DNA from: Candidatus Eisenbergiella stercoravium
GTDB taxonomy: Bacteria; Bacillota; Clostridia; Lachnospirales; Lachnospiraceae
Assembly (NCBI GenBank): GCA_019113175.1
Contig: DXHY01000016.1
Location: forward strand, 1 to 64,000
DNA: 64,000 nucleotides
Reading direction: 5' to 3'
In this document: one piece after another, positions 35,009-41,783 of the stretch
Layout of the letters: every line of letters starts with the position of its first letter
Position numbering within the stretch: position 1 is the stretch's first letter
Position numbers and translations under genes: made by a program
The notes under the pieces: model-generated
Database searches by the model: none
The model's input: only the letters and a program-made list of their open reading frames with translations
Told to the model about the DNA's origin: nothing

Positions 35009-36826
35009 CTATTCCAGTTCAAACTGTCCGGTGTAAAGCTTGTAGTACCGCCCTTTCTGAGCGAGGAGCTCCTCGTGGTCGCCGCGTTCGATCACCTCGC
35101 CCTTCTCCAGCACCATGATGGCCTTGGAATTTCTGACCGTGGAAAGCCGGTGGGCGATCACAAATACGGTGCGTCCCTCCATGAGCTGATCCATGCCCTT
35201 CTCGATCAGACGCTCGGTACGGGTATCGATGGAACTGGTCGCCTCATCCAGAATCAGCACCGGCGGTCTGGAAATGGCCGCCCTTGCGATGGCGAGAAGC
35301 TGTCTCTGTCCCTGGGAAAGGTTGCTTCCATCGCTGTGGAGCATGGTCTGATATCCATCAGGAAGGCGCCGGATGAAGGAATCCGCATTGGCAATCCGAG
35401 CGGCTTCTTTCACTTCCTCATCCGTAGCATCCAGACGTCCATAGCGGATGTTATCCGCAATGGTACCAGTGAACAGATGGGTATCCTGAATGACCATGGA
35501 AAGGGAATGGCGCAGATCATCCTTTTTAATCCGCCGGATGTCCAGACCGTCATAGGTGATGGTTCCGGACTGAATTTCATAAAACCGGTTGATCAGATTT
35601 ATGATGGTGGTCTTACCCGCTCCCGTAGAGCCCACAAAGGCGATCTTCTGGCCCGGCTTCGCGTACAGGCTGATGCCGTTCAACACCTTTTTTTCCGGTG
35701 TGTAGCCGAATACCACATCATAAAAACGCACGTCCCCCTTCAGGGGCACCAGAGAAAAGCTGCCGTTCTCCGGCACCTTCCAGGCGAGCGTCCCGTCCTC
35801 CGCTTCCGTCAGCGTCACGTCGCCTTCATCCGGTTCCGGTTCCTCATCCATCATTTCAAAGATGCGCTCCGCGCCGGAAAGGGCCGCCAGCAGAAAATTG
35901 ATCTGCTGGGTGAACTGGTTCATGGGCATGGCGCTCTGGCGCACATAAACCAGATAGGAAGCAAGGCTTCCCAGATCCATCAGGCCGGAAAGAACAAACA
36001 TGCCTCCCACGCAGGCCGATACCGCATAATTAAAGTAGGAAAGGCTGACGATGGTGGGCACCATCATGCCGGAATAGGACATGGCCTTGGTGGCTGACTG
36101 GCGCAGCGCTTCGTTTCTTCTGCAGAACTCTTCAAAATCCTGTTCCTCATGGTTGAAAATCTTTTCCACCTTCGCTCCGGCAACCATTTCCTCCACGAAA
36201 CCGTTGATGCTTCCCAGGTATTGCTGCTGCTCGATGAAATATTTTCTGCTTTTCTTTCCATTATACTGGATAAACAGGAACATGAGAAGCAAAAAAAGGA
36301 TAACAATGAGAGACAGCCTGAGATTTAACACTACCAGCATGATAATGGTTCCGCTTACCACAATAAAGCTCTGGATCAGCAGAGTGAAGCTGTTGTTCAG
36401 CGCCTCCGTCAGAGTATCCACATCGTTCGTGAAGCGGCTCATCAGCTCCCCATGAGTATGGGCGTCAAAATAGGAAAGGGGCAGCTTCTGGGTATGTTCA
36501 AACAGATCCCTTCGGATCCGCCCCACGATTTTCTGGCAGGTGATCACCATGAGCTGATTGTAGCCCAGCGTGGCGAACGCGCCGGCTCCGTACATGAGCG
36601 CCATCAGAATGATGGTCCGGATCAGGCCCGGAATATCGCCCGGCAGGATATAGGTATTGATCACCGGTTTGAGCATATAGGTGCCGAGAATGTTCGCCAG
36701 GCTGCTGATGCAGACCAGAAGGGCAACGAGCAGGACGGACCACCTGTATATGCCCATGTAATGGAGCAGCCGCTTCATCGTTTTTGTGCCGTCCTTCGGT
36801 CTGGCATATCCGTTGTATCTTGCCAT
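35009..36826 (-). CDS. Heterodimeric multidrug ABC exporter subunit (second half)
   Basis: A 605-residue fused TM-ATPase exporter half. Six TM helices span residues 30-330, and the nucleotide domain lies at 370-600 with Walker A GSTGAGKTTI and Walker B VLILDEATSSID (catalytic Glu present). The signature is LSQGQRQLLAIA, in which Gln replaces the usual Gly of LSGGQ. With the upstream half it should form an LmrCD/TM287-288-like pair in which one ATP site is degenerate. GTG/ATG coupling to the upstream gene is tight (one-base overlap at 36826). Confidence 0.92.
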   Translation of the reverse strand: MARYNGYARPKDGTKTMKRLLHYMGIYRWSVLLVALLVCISSLANILGTYMLKPVINTYILPGDIPGLIRTIILMALMYGAGAFATLGYNQLMVITCQKIVGRIRRDLFEHTQKLPLSYFDAHTHGELMSRFTNDVDTLTEALNNSFTLLIQSFIVVSGTIIMLVVLNLRLSLIVILFLLLMFLFIQYNGKKSRKYFIEQQQYLGSINGFVEEMVAGAKVEKIFNHEEQDFEEFCRRNEALRQSATKAMSYSGMMVPTIVSLSYFNYAVSACVGGMFVLSGLMDLGSLASYLVYVRQSAMPMNQFTQQINFLLAALSGAERIFEMMDEEPEPDEGDVTLTEAEDGTLAWKVPENGSFSLVPLKGDVRFYDVVFGYTPEKKVLNGISLYAKPGQKIAFVGSTGAGKTTIINLINRFYEIQSGTITYDGLDIRRIKKDDLRHSLSMVIQDTHLFTGTIADNIRYGRLDATDEEVKEAARIANADSFIRRLPDGYQTMLHSDGSNLSQGQRQLLAIARAAISRPPVLILDEATSSIDTRTERLIEKGMDQLMEGRTVFVIAHRLSTVRNSKAIMVLEKGEVIERGDHEELLAQKGRYYKLYTGQFELE

Positions 36827-38550
36827 TACAGTCCCGCTCCTTCCTGCTGTGAATAATAGATTTCCTGATAAACGGAATCGTTTTTCAGAAGCTCCTCATG
36901 GGTACCCACAGCGTGTACCCTTCCGTCGTCCAGAATGATGATCTGATCCGCATGCATGACGGAGGTGATCCTCTGGGCGATGATGATCTTCGTGCTGCCG
37001 GGCAGGCTCCTGGCAAGCCCCTCCCTGATCTTCGCCTCTGTGGCCGTGTCCACCGCGCTGGTGGAATCGTCCAGGATCAGCACCTTCGGCTTCTTCAAAA
37101 TCGCCCTGGCGATGCAGAGCCTCTGTTTCTGACCGCCGGATACGTTCACGCCGCCCTGGCCCAGATCCGTCTCATAGCCGTTTTCCAGCCGGTCGATGAA
37201 TTCGTCCACACAGGCGATCCGGCAGGCCTCCTCAATTTCCTCCCGCGTTGCGTCTTCCTTTCCCCAGCGGAGATTGTCGATCACCGTGCCGGAAAACAGC
37301 GTATTTTTCTGCAGCACCATGGCGATGGAATCCCGCAGGGGCTTTAAGGGATACTCCTGTACCCGGTGCCCGTCGATACGTACCTCTCCCTCCGTCACAT
37401 CATACAGTCTGGGAATGAGCTGCACCAGAGTGGACTTGGCGGAACCCGTCTGACCGATGATACCCACCGTCTGCCCCGCCCCGATGTGCAGGTTAATATC
37501 GGAAAGCACATATTCCTGCGCGTTTTTGCTGTATTTGAAAAAAACATGGTCGAAAACAATGTCTCCTTTTTCCACCCGGATGTCCTTCGCTTCCTCCTCC
37601 GTGATGTCAGGGCGCTCCTGCATCACCTCTTCAATTCTCCGCCAGGAGGTCAGAGAACGGGTGAACATCATGAACACGTTGGAAATCATCATCAGGGAAT
37701 TCAAAACCTGGAGCACGTAGCTTAAGAAGCCGGTCAGTTCACCCACCTGCATCTCGCCCACCTGAATCAGATTGCCTCCGAACCAGAGGATGCACAGGAT
37801 GGTAGCGTACATCACGAACTGCATCGCGGGCATGTTCAGGGATGCCACCCGGAACGCCTTCTCCGAAGTGGTGAGAAGCTCCGTGTTGACTTCGCCGAAT
37901 TTTTCCATCTCGTAGTCGCCCCGGACGTAGGACTTCACCACGCGGATAGCCGTCAGATTTTCCTGAATGATCCTGTTGACCAGATCCACCGCCTTCTGCA
38001 TCCTGCCATACAGCGGCCGGACATGGGTAACGATTGCAAACAGCAGGATTCCAAGCACCGGCGCGGCAATCAGGAACACAACCGCAAGTTCGCTGTTGAT
38101 CTGAAAGGATACCGTGATGGCGGTCAGCATCATTACCGGCGCACGGCAAGCAGGCCGCAGACCGTTGGCAATGGAATTCTGGATGTTGGTCACATCTCCG
38201 GTCAGTCTGGTGACCAGAGAAGAGGTCCTGAACCGGTCCGTATTGGAAAAGGAAAACTGCTGCAGCTTTCTGTATTCCTCCTTCCGGATCTGCGCGCCGA
38301 TTCCCTGGCCGCAGACCGCGGCAAATCTTGCGCTTCCGGTTCCCAGAAGCATGGCAGCCACCGCACAGGCCGCCATTTGAAGCCCTTTCGTGAAAATGTA
38401 GGGCTTATTTCCGTTCGCCACGCCAATATCCACCATATCGGCCATGATCATGGGAATGATCAGCTCCAGAAAGGCCTCCGTCACAATGCAGATCACCGCA
38501 AGGATGGTCGCCGCCCGGTAGGGTTTCGCATAGGATAACAATCGTTTCAT
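36826..38550 (-). CDS. Heterodimeric multidrug ABC exporter subunit (first half)
   Basis: A 574-residue half-exporter from the ATG at 38550 (GGAGGAAGTC upstream): MKRLLSYAKPYRAATILAVICIVTEAFLELIIPMIMADMVDIG, six TM helices, then a nucleotide domain. Walker A is GQTGSAKSTL, the signature VSGGQKQRLCIA, and Walker B VLILDDSTSAVD, with Asp in place of the catalytic Glu. That is the mark of the degenerate subunit in heterodimeric exporters. The 52 extra track codons upstream cover the promoter and are not coding. Confidence 0.92.
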   Translation of the reverse strand: MKRLLSYAKPYRAATILAVICIVTEAFLELIIPMIMADMVDIGVANGNKPYIFTKGLQMAACAVAAMLLGTGSARFAAVCGQGIGAQIRKEEYRKLQQFSFSNTDRFRTSSLVTRLTGDVTNIQNSIANGLRPACRAPVMMLTAITVSFQINSELAVVFLIAAPVLGILLFAIVTHVRPLYGRMQKAVDLVNRIIQENLTAIRVVKSYVRGDYEMEKFGEVNTELLTTSEKAFRVASLNMPAMQFVMYATILCILWFGGNLIQVGEMQVGELTGFLSYVLQVLNSLMMISNVFMMFTRSLTSWRRIEEVMQERPDITEEEAKDIRVEKGDIVFDHVFFKYSKNAQEYVLSDINLHIGAGQTVGIIGQTGSAKSTLVQLIPRLYDVTEGEVRIDGHRVQEYPLKPLRDSIAMVLQKNTLFSGTVIDNLRWGKEDATREEIEEACRIACVDEFIDRLENGYETDLGQGGVNVSGGQKQRLCIARAILKKPKVLILDDSTSAVDTATEAKIREGLARSLPGSTKIIIAQRITSVMHADQIIILDDGRVHAVGTHEELLKNDSVYQEIYYSQQEGAGL

Positions 38551-38677
38551 GACTTCCTCCGTCGCTGTGGAAATTTTCTTATGAAAATCTGCGTTACTGC
38601 CGGCAGTCAGAGCAGTCTGAAATGCCACCGATATTGCAAGTTCAATAATATCATCATCAACAGTATGCAGTGCAATC

Positions 38678-38706
38678 ATTGTATTCCCCACAGCAGCGAA
38701 AGTCAA
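38678..38706 (-). promoter_or_regulatory. Promoter of the exporter-MarR operon
   Basis: Minus strand TTGACT, 17 bases, TACAAT. An imperfect palindrome, GATATTGCAAGTTCAATAATATC (plus strand 38630-38652), lies just downstream, where a MarR-type repressor could block transcription. The leader to the ATG is about 120 bases. Confidence 0.72.
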
Positions 38707-38738
38707 GGGTGGATTTGAGATTCCACACTATAAAAATG

Positions 38739-38767
38739 TAGACGGGCAAAACGCATTGTGATACACT
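38739..38767 (+). promoter_or_regulatory. Probable promoter of the small acidic gene
   Basis: TAGACG, 17 bases, TACACT on the plus strand, divergent from the exporter promoter and about 60 bases before the ATG at 38830. The -35 is imperfect. Confidence 0.45.
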
Positions 38768-38829
38768 TTATTCAGTAAGTTGTGTCAGAGGATGGGAAAT
38801 CCGCCGGAAGCGCGGAGGCAGGAGGAATT

Positions 38830-39105
38830 ATGAGCATACTTGATGAAATTGCGGACTGTGTGATATCCGGAAGGCTGCAGGAGATTTTTCTCTCCGACCC
38901 GGAATATCAGGAGCTGAGCAGAAAGCAGGAACAGGCATCCGAGGAATGCTACAGCAGTGTGCCGGAGGAATATCATGAGAAGATCGAAGAACTGACCGAC
39001 TGTCAGAATGAATGCTCCGGACGGCTCATAGAAATGGCTTACAGACAGGGAATGATCGACAGCGCCAACCTGCTTCGGGAACTGAAAATTCTGAAAACAG
39101 GCTGA
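38830..39105 (+). CDS. Small acidic helical protein, DUF6809-like
   Basis: A 91-residue acidic protein (MSILDEIADCVISGRLQEIFLSDPEYQELSRKQEQASEECYSSVPEEYHEKIEELTDCQNE...), all helix by pattern, with no membrane or signal segments. The GxAxGARLMxEL-like end (YRQGMIDSANLLREL) recalls small DUF6809-type proteins of Lachnospiraceae. That assignment is from memory and tentative. GGAGGAATT precedes the ATG; the longer track start is unsupported. It stands alone on the plus strand with its own terminator. Confidence 0.72.
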   Translation: MSILDEIADCVISGRLQEIFLSDPEYQELSRKQEQASEECYSSVPEEYHEKIEELTDCQNECSGRLIEMAYRQGMIDSANLLRELKILKTG

Positions 39106-39135
39106 TGACTAATCCTTTTTTCCACCGCCTGTTTT
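39094..39135 (+). terminator. Terminator of the small acidic gene
   Basis: AAAACAGGC pairs with GCCTGTTTT at 39127-39135 around a loop that includes a T6 run. The left arm includes the last codons of the gene. Confidence 0.55.
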
Positions 39136-39150
39136 ATATGTTTAGATCTT

Positions 39151-39199
39151 AAAAAGCGCCAGTCATAAGGTTTTAAGCCTATGATCCAGCGCTTTTTTT
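39151..39199. terminator. Terminator of the hicAB operon
   Basis: AAAAAGCGC at 39151 pairs with GCGCTTTTTTT at 39189-39199, with AGTCATAAGG/CCTATGATC pairing inside. It has T runs in both directions and lies directly past the hicB stop. Confidence 0.72.
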
Positions 39200-39207
39200 C
39201 ATATCTT

Positions 39208-39417
39208 TTATACTTTTTCAGCGTATAAGGCAGGTTTAGGAATTTCCCGCCCTGATTCTTTTGCCGTTTCAATCCATAATTCGCAGGCTATTTCCAACTC
39301 TTTCAGCGCCTGCTCTTTCGTCTCCCCATGTGCCATACAGCCTTGCAATTCAGGAATACTTGCAATATAGATTTTATCTACATCGTCATACTGAATATAT
39401 ACAGAATACTGTGCCAT
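39208..39417 (-). CDS. hicB: HicB-like antitoxin, N-terminal domain only
   Basis: A 69-residue protein with the HicB partial RNase-H fold pattern: YSVYIQYDDVDKIYIASIPELQGCMAHGETKEQALKELEIACELWIETAKESGREIPKP. HicB neutralises HicA by binding it. Many HicB proteins carry an extra C-terminal HTH or RHH DNA-binding domain. None is present here, so this pair may not autoregulate in the usual way. It begins four bases after hicA. Confidence 0.82.
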   Translation of the reverse strand: MAQYSVYIQYDDVDKIYIASIPELQGCMAHGETKEQALKELEIACELWIETAKESGREIPKPALYAEKV

Positions 39418-39421
39418 ATTA

Positions 39422-39682
39422 TCAACTCCTTTCCTGGTTTTCCGTCAAGCCATATTGTAGAATAATGTTTCTTAACTGTCTGACCTCATATCCTTTTGCT
39501 TTCGCCCCATCTTTCTGGATGTTCAAGAAAGCATTGACGCCACTATGATAATACATAGTGTGAGAGCCTTTCTGTCGCTTAAACTCAAAGCCCAATCTTA
39601 AAATCAGACTCTGAAAATCAGCATATCTGATGTTATAGTCGGCCTTGCCATTTATAACGTCATTATATGTATTACTTGCCAT
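39422..39682 (-). CDS. hicA: HicA-like mRNA interferase toxin
   Basis: An 86-residue protein with the HicA double-stranded-RNA-binding-like fold: FQSLILRLGFEFKRQKGSHTMYYHSG, holding the catalytic histidine in GSH, then NIQKDGAKAKGYEVRQLRNIILQYGL. HicA cleaves mRNAs when free of HicB. Toxin-first order is the classical arrangement. GGGAGGGGAAATAAA precedes the ATG. Promoter and terminator are visible, so the pair is a self-contained unit. Confidence 0.85.
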   Translation of the reverse strand: MASNTYNDVINGKADYNIRYADFQSLILRLGFEFKRQKGSHTMYYHSGVNAFLNIQKDGAKAKGYEVRQLRNIILQYGLTENQERS

Positions 39683-39700
39683 TTTATTTCCCCTCCCTTT

Positions 39701-39728
39701 ATTATAGGGACTTTTTCATTTTTAGCAA
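39701..39728 (-). promoter_or_regulatory. hicAB promoter
   Basis: Minus strand TTGCTA, 16 bases, TATAAT, about 20 bases before the hicA ATG. The -10 is nested in CCCTATAATAAAGGG, a short palindrome that could be an operator. Confidence 0.6.
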
Positions 39729-39762
39729 TCCCCTGTTTGAGCCAGATAGATAAATAAAATTC

Positions 39763-39804
39763 AAAAAGCCTATCTTAAAACATAAAATATGTTCTAAGAT
39801 AGAC
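39763..39804 (-). terminator. Intrinsic terminator downstream of tRNA-Glu
   Basis: Minus strand GTCTATCTTA-(17-base loop with inner ACATA/TATGT pairing)-TAAGATAGGC followed by TTTTTG. It lies about 125 bases past the tRNA 3' end, with no gene between, so it probably ends the tRNA transcript. Confidence 0.65.
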
Positions 39805-39930
39805 TCTTTAAAATCATATGTGCAAGAATTTTATCCCTTACATTTTCACAGAACGCCTGTCTGATACCTTTTTTTGATACCCTGACGCTTTGTCACGCTC
39901 CAGAAACCCATATCTGCCACACATTTTTAA

Positions 39931-40002
39931 CAGCTCGTAGGGGAATCGAACCCCTGTTTCCGCCGTGAGAGGGCGGCGTCTTAACCGCTTGACCAACGAG
40001 CC
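39931..40002 (-). tRNA. tRNA-Glu (CTC)
   Basis: Minus strand 72-nt cloverleaf: acceptor GGCTCGT with ACGAGCT (a G-U pair at 1-72), D arm GTCAAGCGGTTAAGAC, anticodon stem CCGCC/GGCGG with loop CTCTCAC giving anticodon CUC (GAG codons), and T arm CAGGGGTTCGATTCCCCT. The discriminator base is G, and CCA is not encoded, so it must be added after processing. Overlapping track ORFs are shadows. Confidence 0.95.
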
Positions 40003-40044
40003 ATTTCTTTCTCTGTCCCGGGCGGTCACCCGTGCGACTCGTTT

Positions 40045-40073
40045 ATAATACAACAGCTTTCCCTAAAATGCAA
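40045..40073 (-). promoter_or_regulatory. Promoter of tRNA-Glu with upstream A/T tract
   Basis: Minus strand TTGCAT, 17 bases, TATTAT about 43 bases before the tRNA. Directly upstream (40074-40125) is a run of A and T tracts that could act as an UP element and as the end of the amidotransferase transcript. Confidence 0.72.
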
Positions 40074-40129
40074 GTACTTTTTTAAATTTTTTCAAAAATT
40101 TTTTTTGTTCATTTTTTATCGTCAAAACG

Positions 40130-40831
40130 TTATGCATTTACAAGCGCCCGAAACAGAGAAAGGCTCCCCTCATCCTTCTGGAAGGAATGCTCCGGATGCC
40201 ATTGAACCGCAAGGAAAAAGCGCTTTCCGGGCATCCAGACGGCCTCGATCAGCCCGTCCGGCGATACCGCCATGGGCTTTAGGGATGGCGCAAGTTCCTT
40301 TATCGCCTGATGGTGACGGCTGTTAACGCCAAGCGTTCTTTTTCCAAGGAGATCATAAAGCGGCGTGTTTTCCAGGATCTCCACCTCGTGGGCGCTTCTG
40401 TCAAAGGGCGGCTTCATCTCATGCTCCACCCCGGACGGATGCTGTGTGGGTAGGTCCTGGTAAAGAGTTCCTCCCAGCGCCGCATTGAAAAACTGCAGGC
40501 CCCGGCAGATTCCCAGCACGGGCATATCTCTCTCAAGCGCAGCGTCAAGCAGCAGCTTTTCCATTGTATCCCGCTCCGGGATGCTTCGTCCGCACTCCGG
40601 GACGGGTGTTTCTCCGTAAAGGGAAGGGGAAACGTCGTGTCCACCGGTAAAGATAAGACCGTCCAGACGGTCCATAAGTTCGGGAATGTTCGCATTTTCT
40701 TCCGTAAGCGGCAGCATGACGGGAATTCCGCCCGCTGCAAGGACGCCTTCCATATAGCCCGGAAGCATCCACAGGCTTTCCCGGTCCAGGTCTACTAAGG
40801 GAACGAGTCCGATCCATGGTTTCTTTTTCAT
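40130..40831 (-). CDS. Class-I glutamine amidotransferase, gamma-glutamyl-GABA hydrolase-like (PuuD)
   Basis: A 233-residue cytoplasmic protein of peptidase family C26. It has DGLIFTGGHDVSPSLYGE, the nucleophile elbow GICRGLQFFNAALGG (catalytic Cys) and a catalytic His-Glu in LAVQWHPEHS. Relatives hydrolyse gamma-glutamyl-GABA or similar gamma-glutamyl amides. No putrescine-pathway genes are nearby, so the true substrate is open. The ATG at 40831 follows AAGGAGACAGAAA; the track start overlaps the upstream gene. Confidence 0.88.
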   Translation of the reverse strand: MKKKPWIGLVPLVDLDRESLWMLPGYMEGVLAAGGIPVMLPLTEENANIPELMDRLDGLIFTGGHDVSPSLYGETPVPECGRSIPERDTMEKLLLDAALERDMPVLGICRGLQFFNAALGGTLYQDLPTQHPSGVEHEMKPPFDRSAHEVEILENTPLYDLLGKRTLGVNSRHHQAIKELAPSLKPMAVSPDGLIEAVWMPGKRFFLAVQWHPEHSFQKDEGSLSLFRALVNA

Positions 40832-40847
40832 TTTCTGTCTCCTTATA

Positions 40848-41267
40848 TCATTGATGTCGAAATATCTGTTCAAAAATACTTCTGGTCTGTTTTTCATCTC
40901 CGTATTCCAGAGGTTCATCCACGTAGCACAGGGCGAAAAATGGTTCGATATTTTGAAGGTTCTCCGGAAGGCTTTTCCATAAGCCGTACATTCGGGCGGC
41001 GAATACTTTTATGTCCGGAGAGTGTTCGTAGCTTTCCTGAAGCTTTCGGAGGAAAACTTTTCCGATTTTTTGCCGGTCAAAGCTTGCGGGATTGATATGG
41101 GTTCTCAGATAAGCAACGGCTTTGCCGATGTCGTTTTCCCACTCCAGGTAAAGGTAGTCGTCGTTGGATGGATCACTGAGGAAGCATTCGTTGAGTTGAC
41201 TGCTGTATGTGTTTTCATCTGCCAATCCGTGAAAAAACAGGATTGCGGTGGCTAGTAATTTTTCCAT
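40848..41267 (-). CDS. Hypothetical protein
   Basis: I do not recognise this 139-residue soluble protein. It starts MEKLLATAILFFHGLADENTYSSQLNECFLSD, has acidic and aromatic stretches (NDDYLYLEWENDIGKAVAYLRTHINP) and ends FGQIFRHQ-like (RSIFEQIFRHQ). No catalytic motif or anchor is seen. It ends 16 bases before the amidotransferase start and may be co-transcribed. The track start sits at the edge of a repeat array, so its promoter could lie within those repeats. Confidence 0.6.
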   Translation of the reverse strand: MEKLLATAILFFHGLADENTYSSQLNECFLSDPSNDDYLYLEWENDIGKAVAYLRTHINPASFDRQKIGKVFLRKLQESYEHSPDIKVFAARMYGLWKSLPENLQNIEPFFALCYVDEPLEYGDEKQTRSIFEQIFRHQ

Positions 41268-41290
41268 GATCTATAAAAATGCACGTTGGG

Positions 41291-41630
41291 ATGGGAGTGG
41301 CCTCTCTCTGCTTGGTGGAGCCCCCATTTGGAAGTCGCCCTTTACAGGGCTCCTTCCTCTGGAGGCGGGGAGATGGGATGGCCTCTCTCTGCCTGGTGGA
41401 GCCCCCATTTGGAAGTCGCCCTTTGGGGGCTCCTTCCTCTGGGGGCGGGGAGATGGGAATGGCCTCTCTCCGCTTTCCGAAGCCCCCATTTGGAAGTCGC
41501 CCTTTGCAGGGCTCCTTCCTCTGGGGGGCAGGGGGATGGGAGTGGCCTCTCTCCACTTTCCGAAGCCCCCATTTGGAAGTCGCCCTTTGGGGGCTCCTTC
41601 CTCTGGGGGCGAGGAGATGAGATGGCCTCT
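41291..41630 (+). repeat. Tandem array of about four 81-bp units
   Basis: GGCCTCTCTC...GAGCCCCCATTTGGAAGTCGCCCTTT...CTCCTTCCTCTGGGGGCGGGGAGATGGG repeats with unit starts at 41299, 41380, 41461 and 41544 (81, 81 and 83 bases) and a partial at 41624. A decayed fifth unit, AATCCGCCCTTCGGGCTTCTTCCTC, lies at 41681-41705. Each unit can fold through GGAGCCCCCA and TGGGGGCTCC. Because 81 is a multiple of three, all frames stay open, which explains the many overlapping track ORFs. I see no gene here. Confidence 0.85.
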
Positions 41631-41638
41631 CACTACAG

Positions 41639-41783
41639 ATGATGCCCCCTGGGATTTCTTTGAAATCCCAGCCCATTCGGAATCCGCCCTTCGGGCTTCT
41701 TCCTCATGGGAGGCGGGTGCCAAGGGCAGCCGTTCCTCCATGCAAGCATGGGAACGGCTGTCTTTGGCACCCTGGGGCATCAT
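41639..41783. repeat. 145-bp nested palindrome at the polC 3' end
   Basis: Outer arms ATGATGCCCC at 41639 and GGGGCATCAT at 41774, then GGTGCC/GGCACC, CAGCCGTTCC/GGAACGGCTG and innermost CCATGC-AA-GCATGG. A side hairpin TGGGATTTC/GAAATCCCA lies in the left half. It overlaps the polC stop by four bases and may end that transcript. The hairpin series resembles the elements near 47.7 and 54.2 kb. Confidence 0.72.

Noticed and set aside
38551-38706. N-terminal extension of the exporter half (MTFAAVGNTMIALHTV...)
   Set aside because: The segment covers a near-consensus promoter and precedes a good ribosome site at the downstream ATG, so it is leader and not coding.
39838-40053. 71-residue minus-strand ORF over tRNA-Glu
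   Set aside because: It runs through a complete tRNA cloverleaf, so it is a chance frame.
41291-41630. Possible CRISPR array
   Set aside because: The units are contiguous 81-bp copies without unique spacers of constant length, and no cas genes are nearby.
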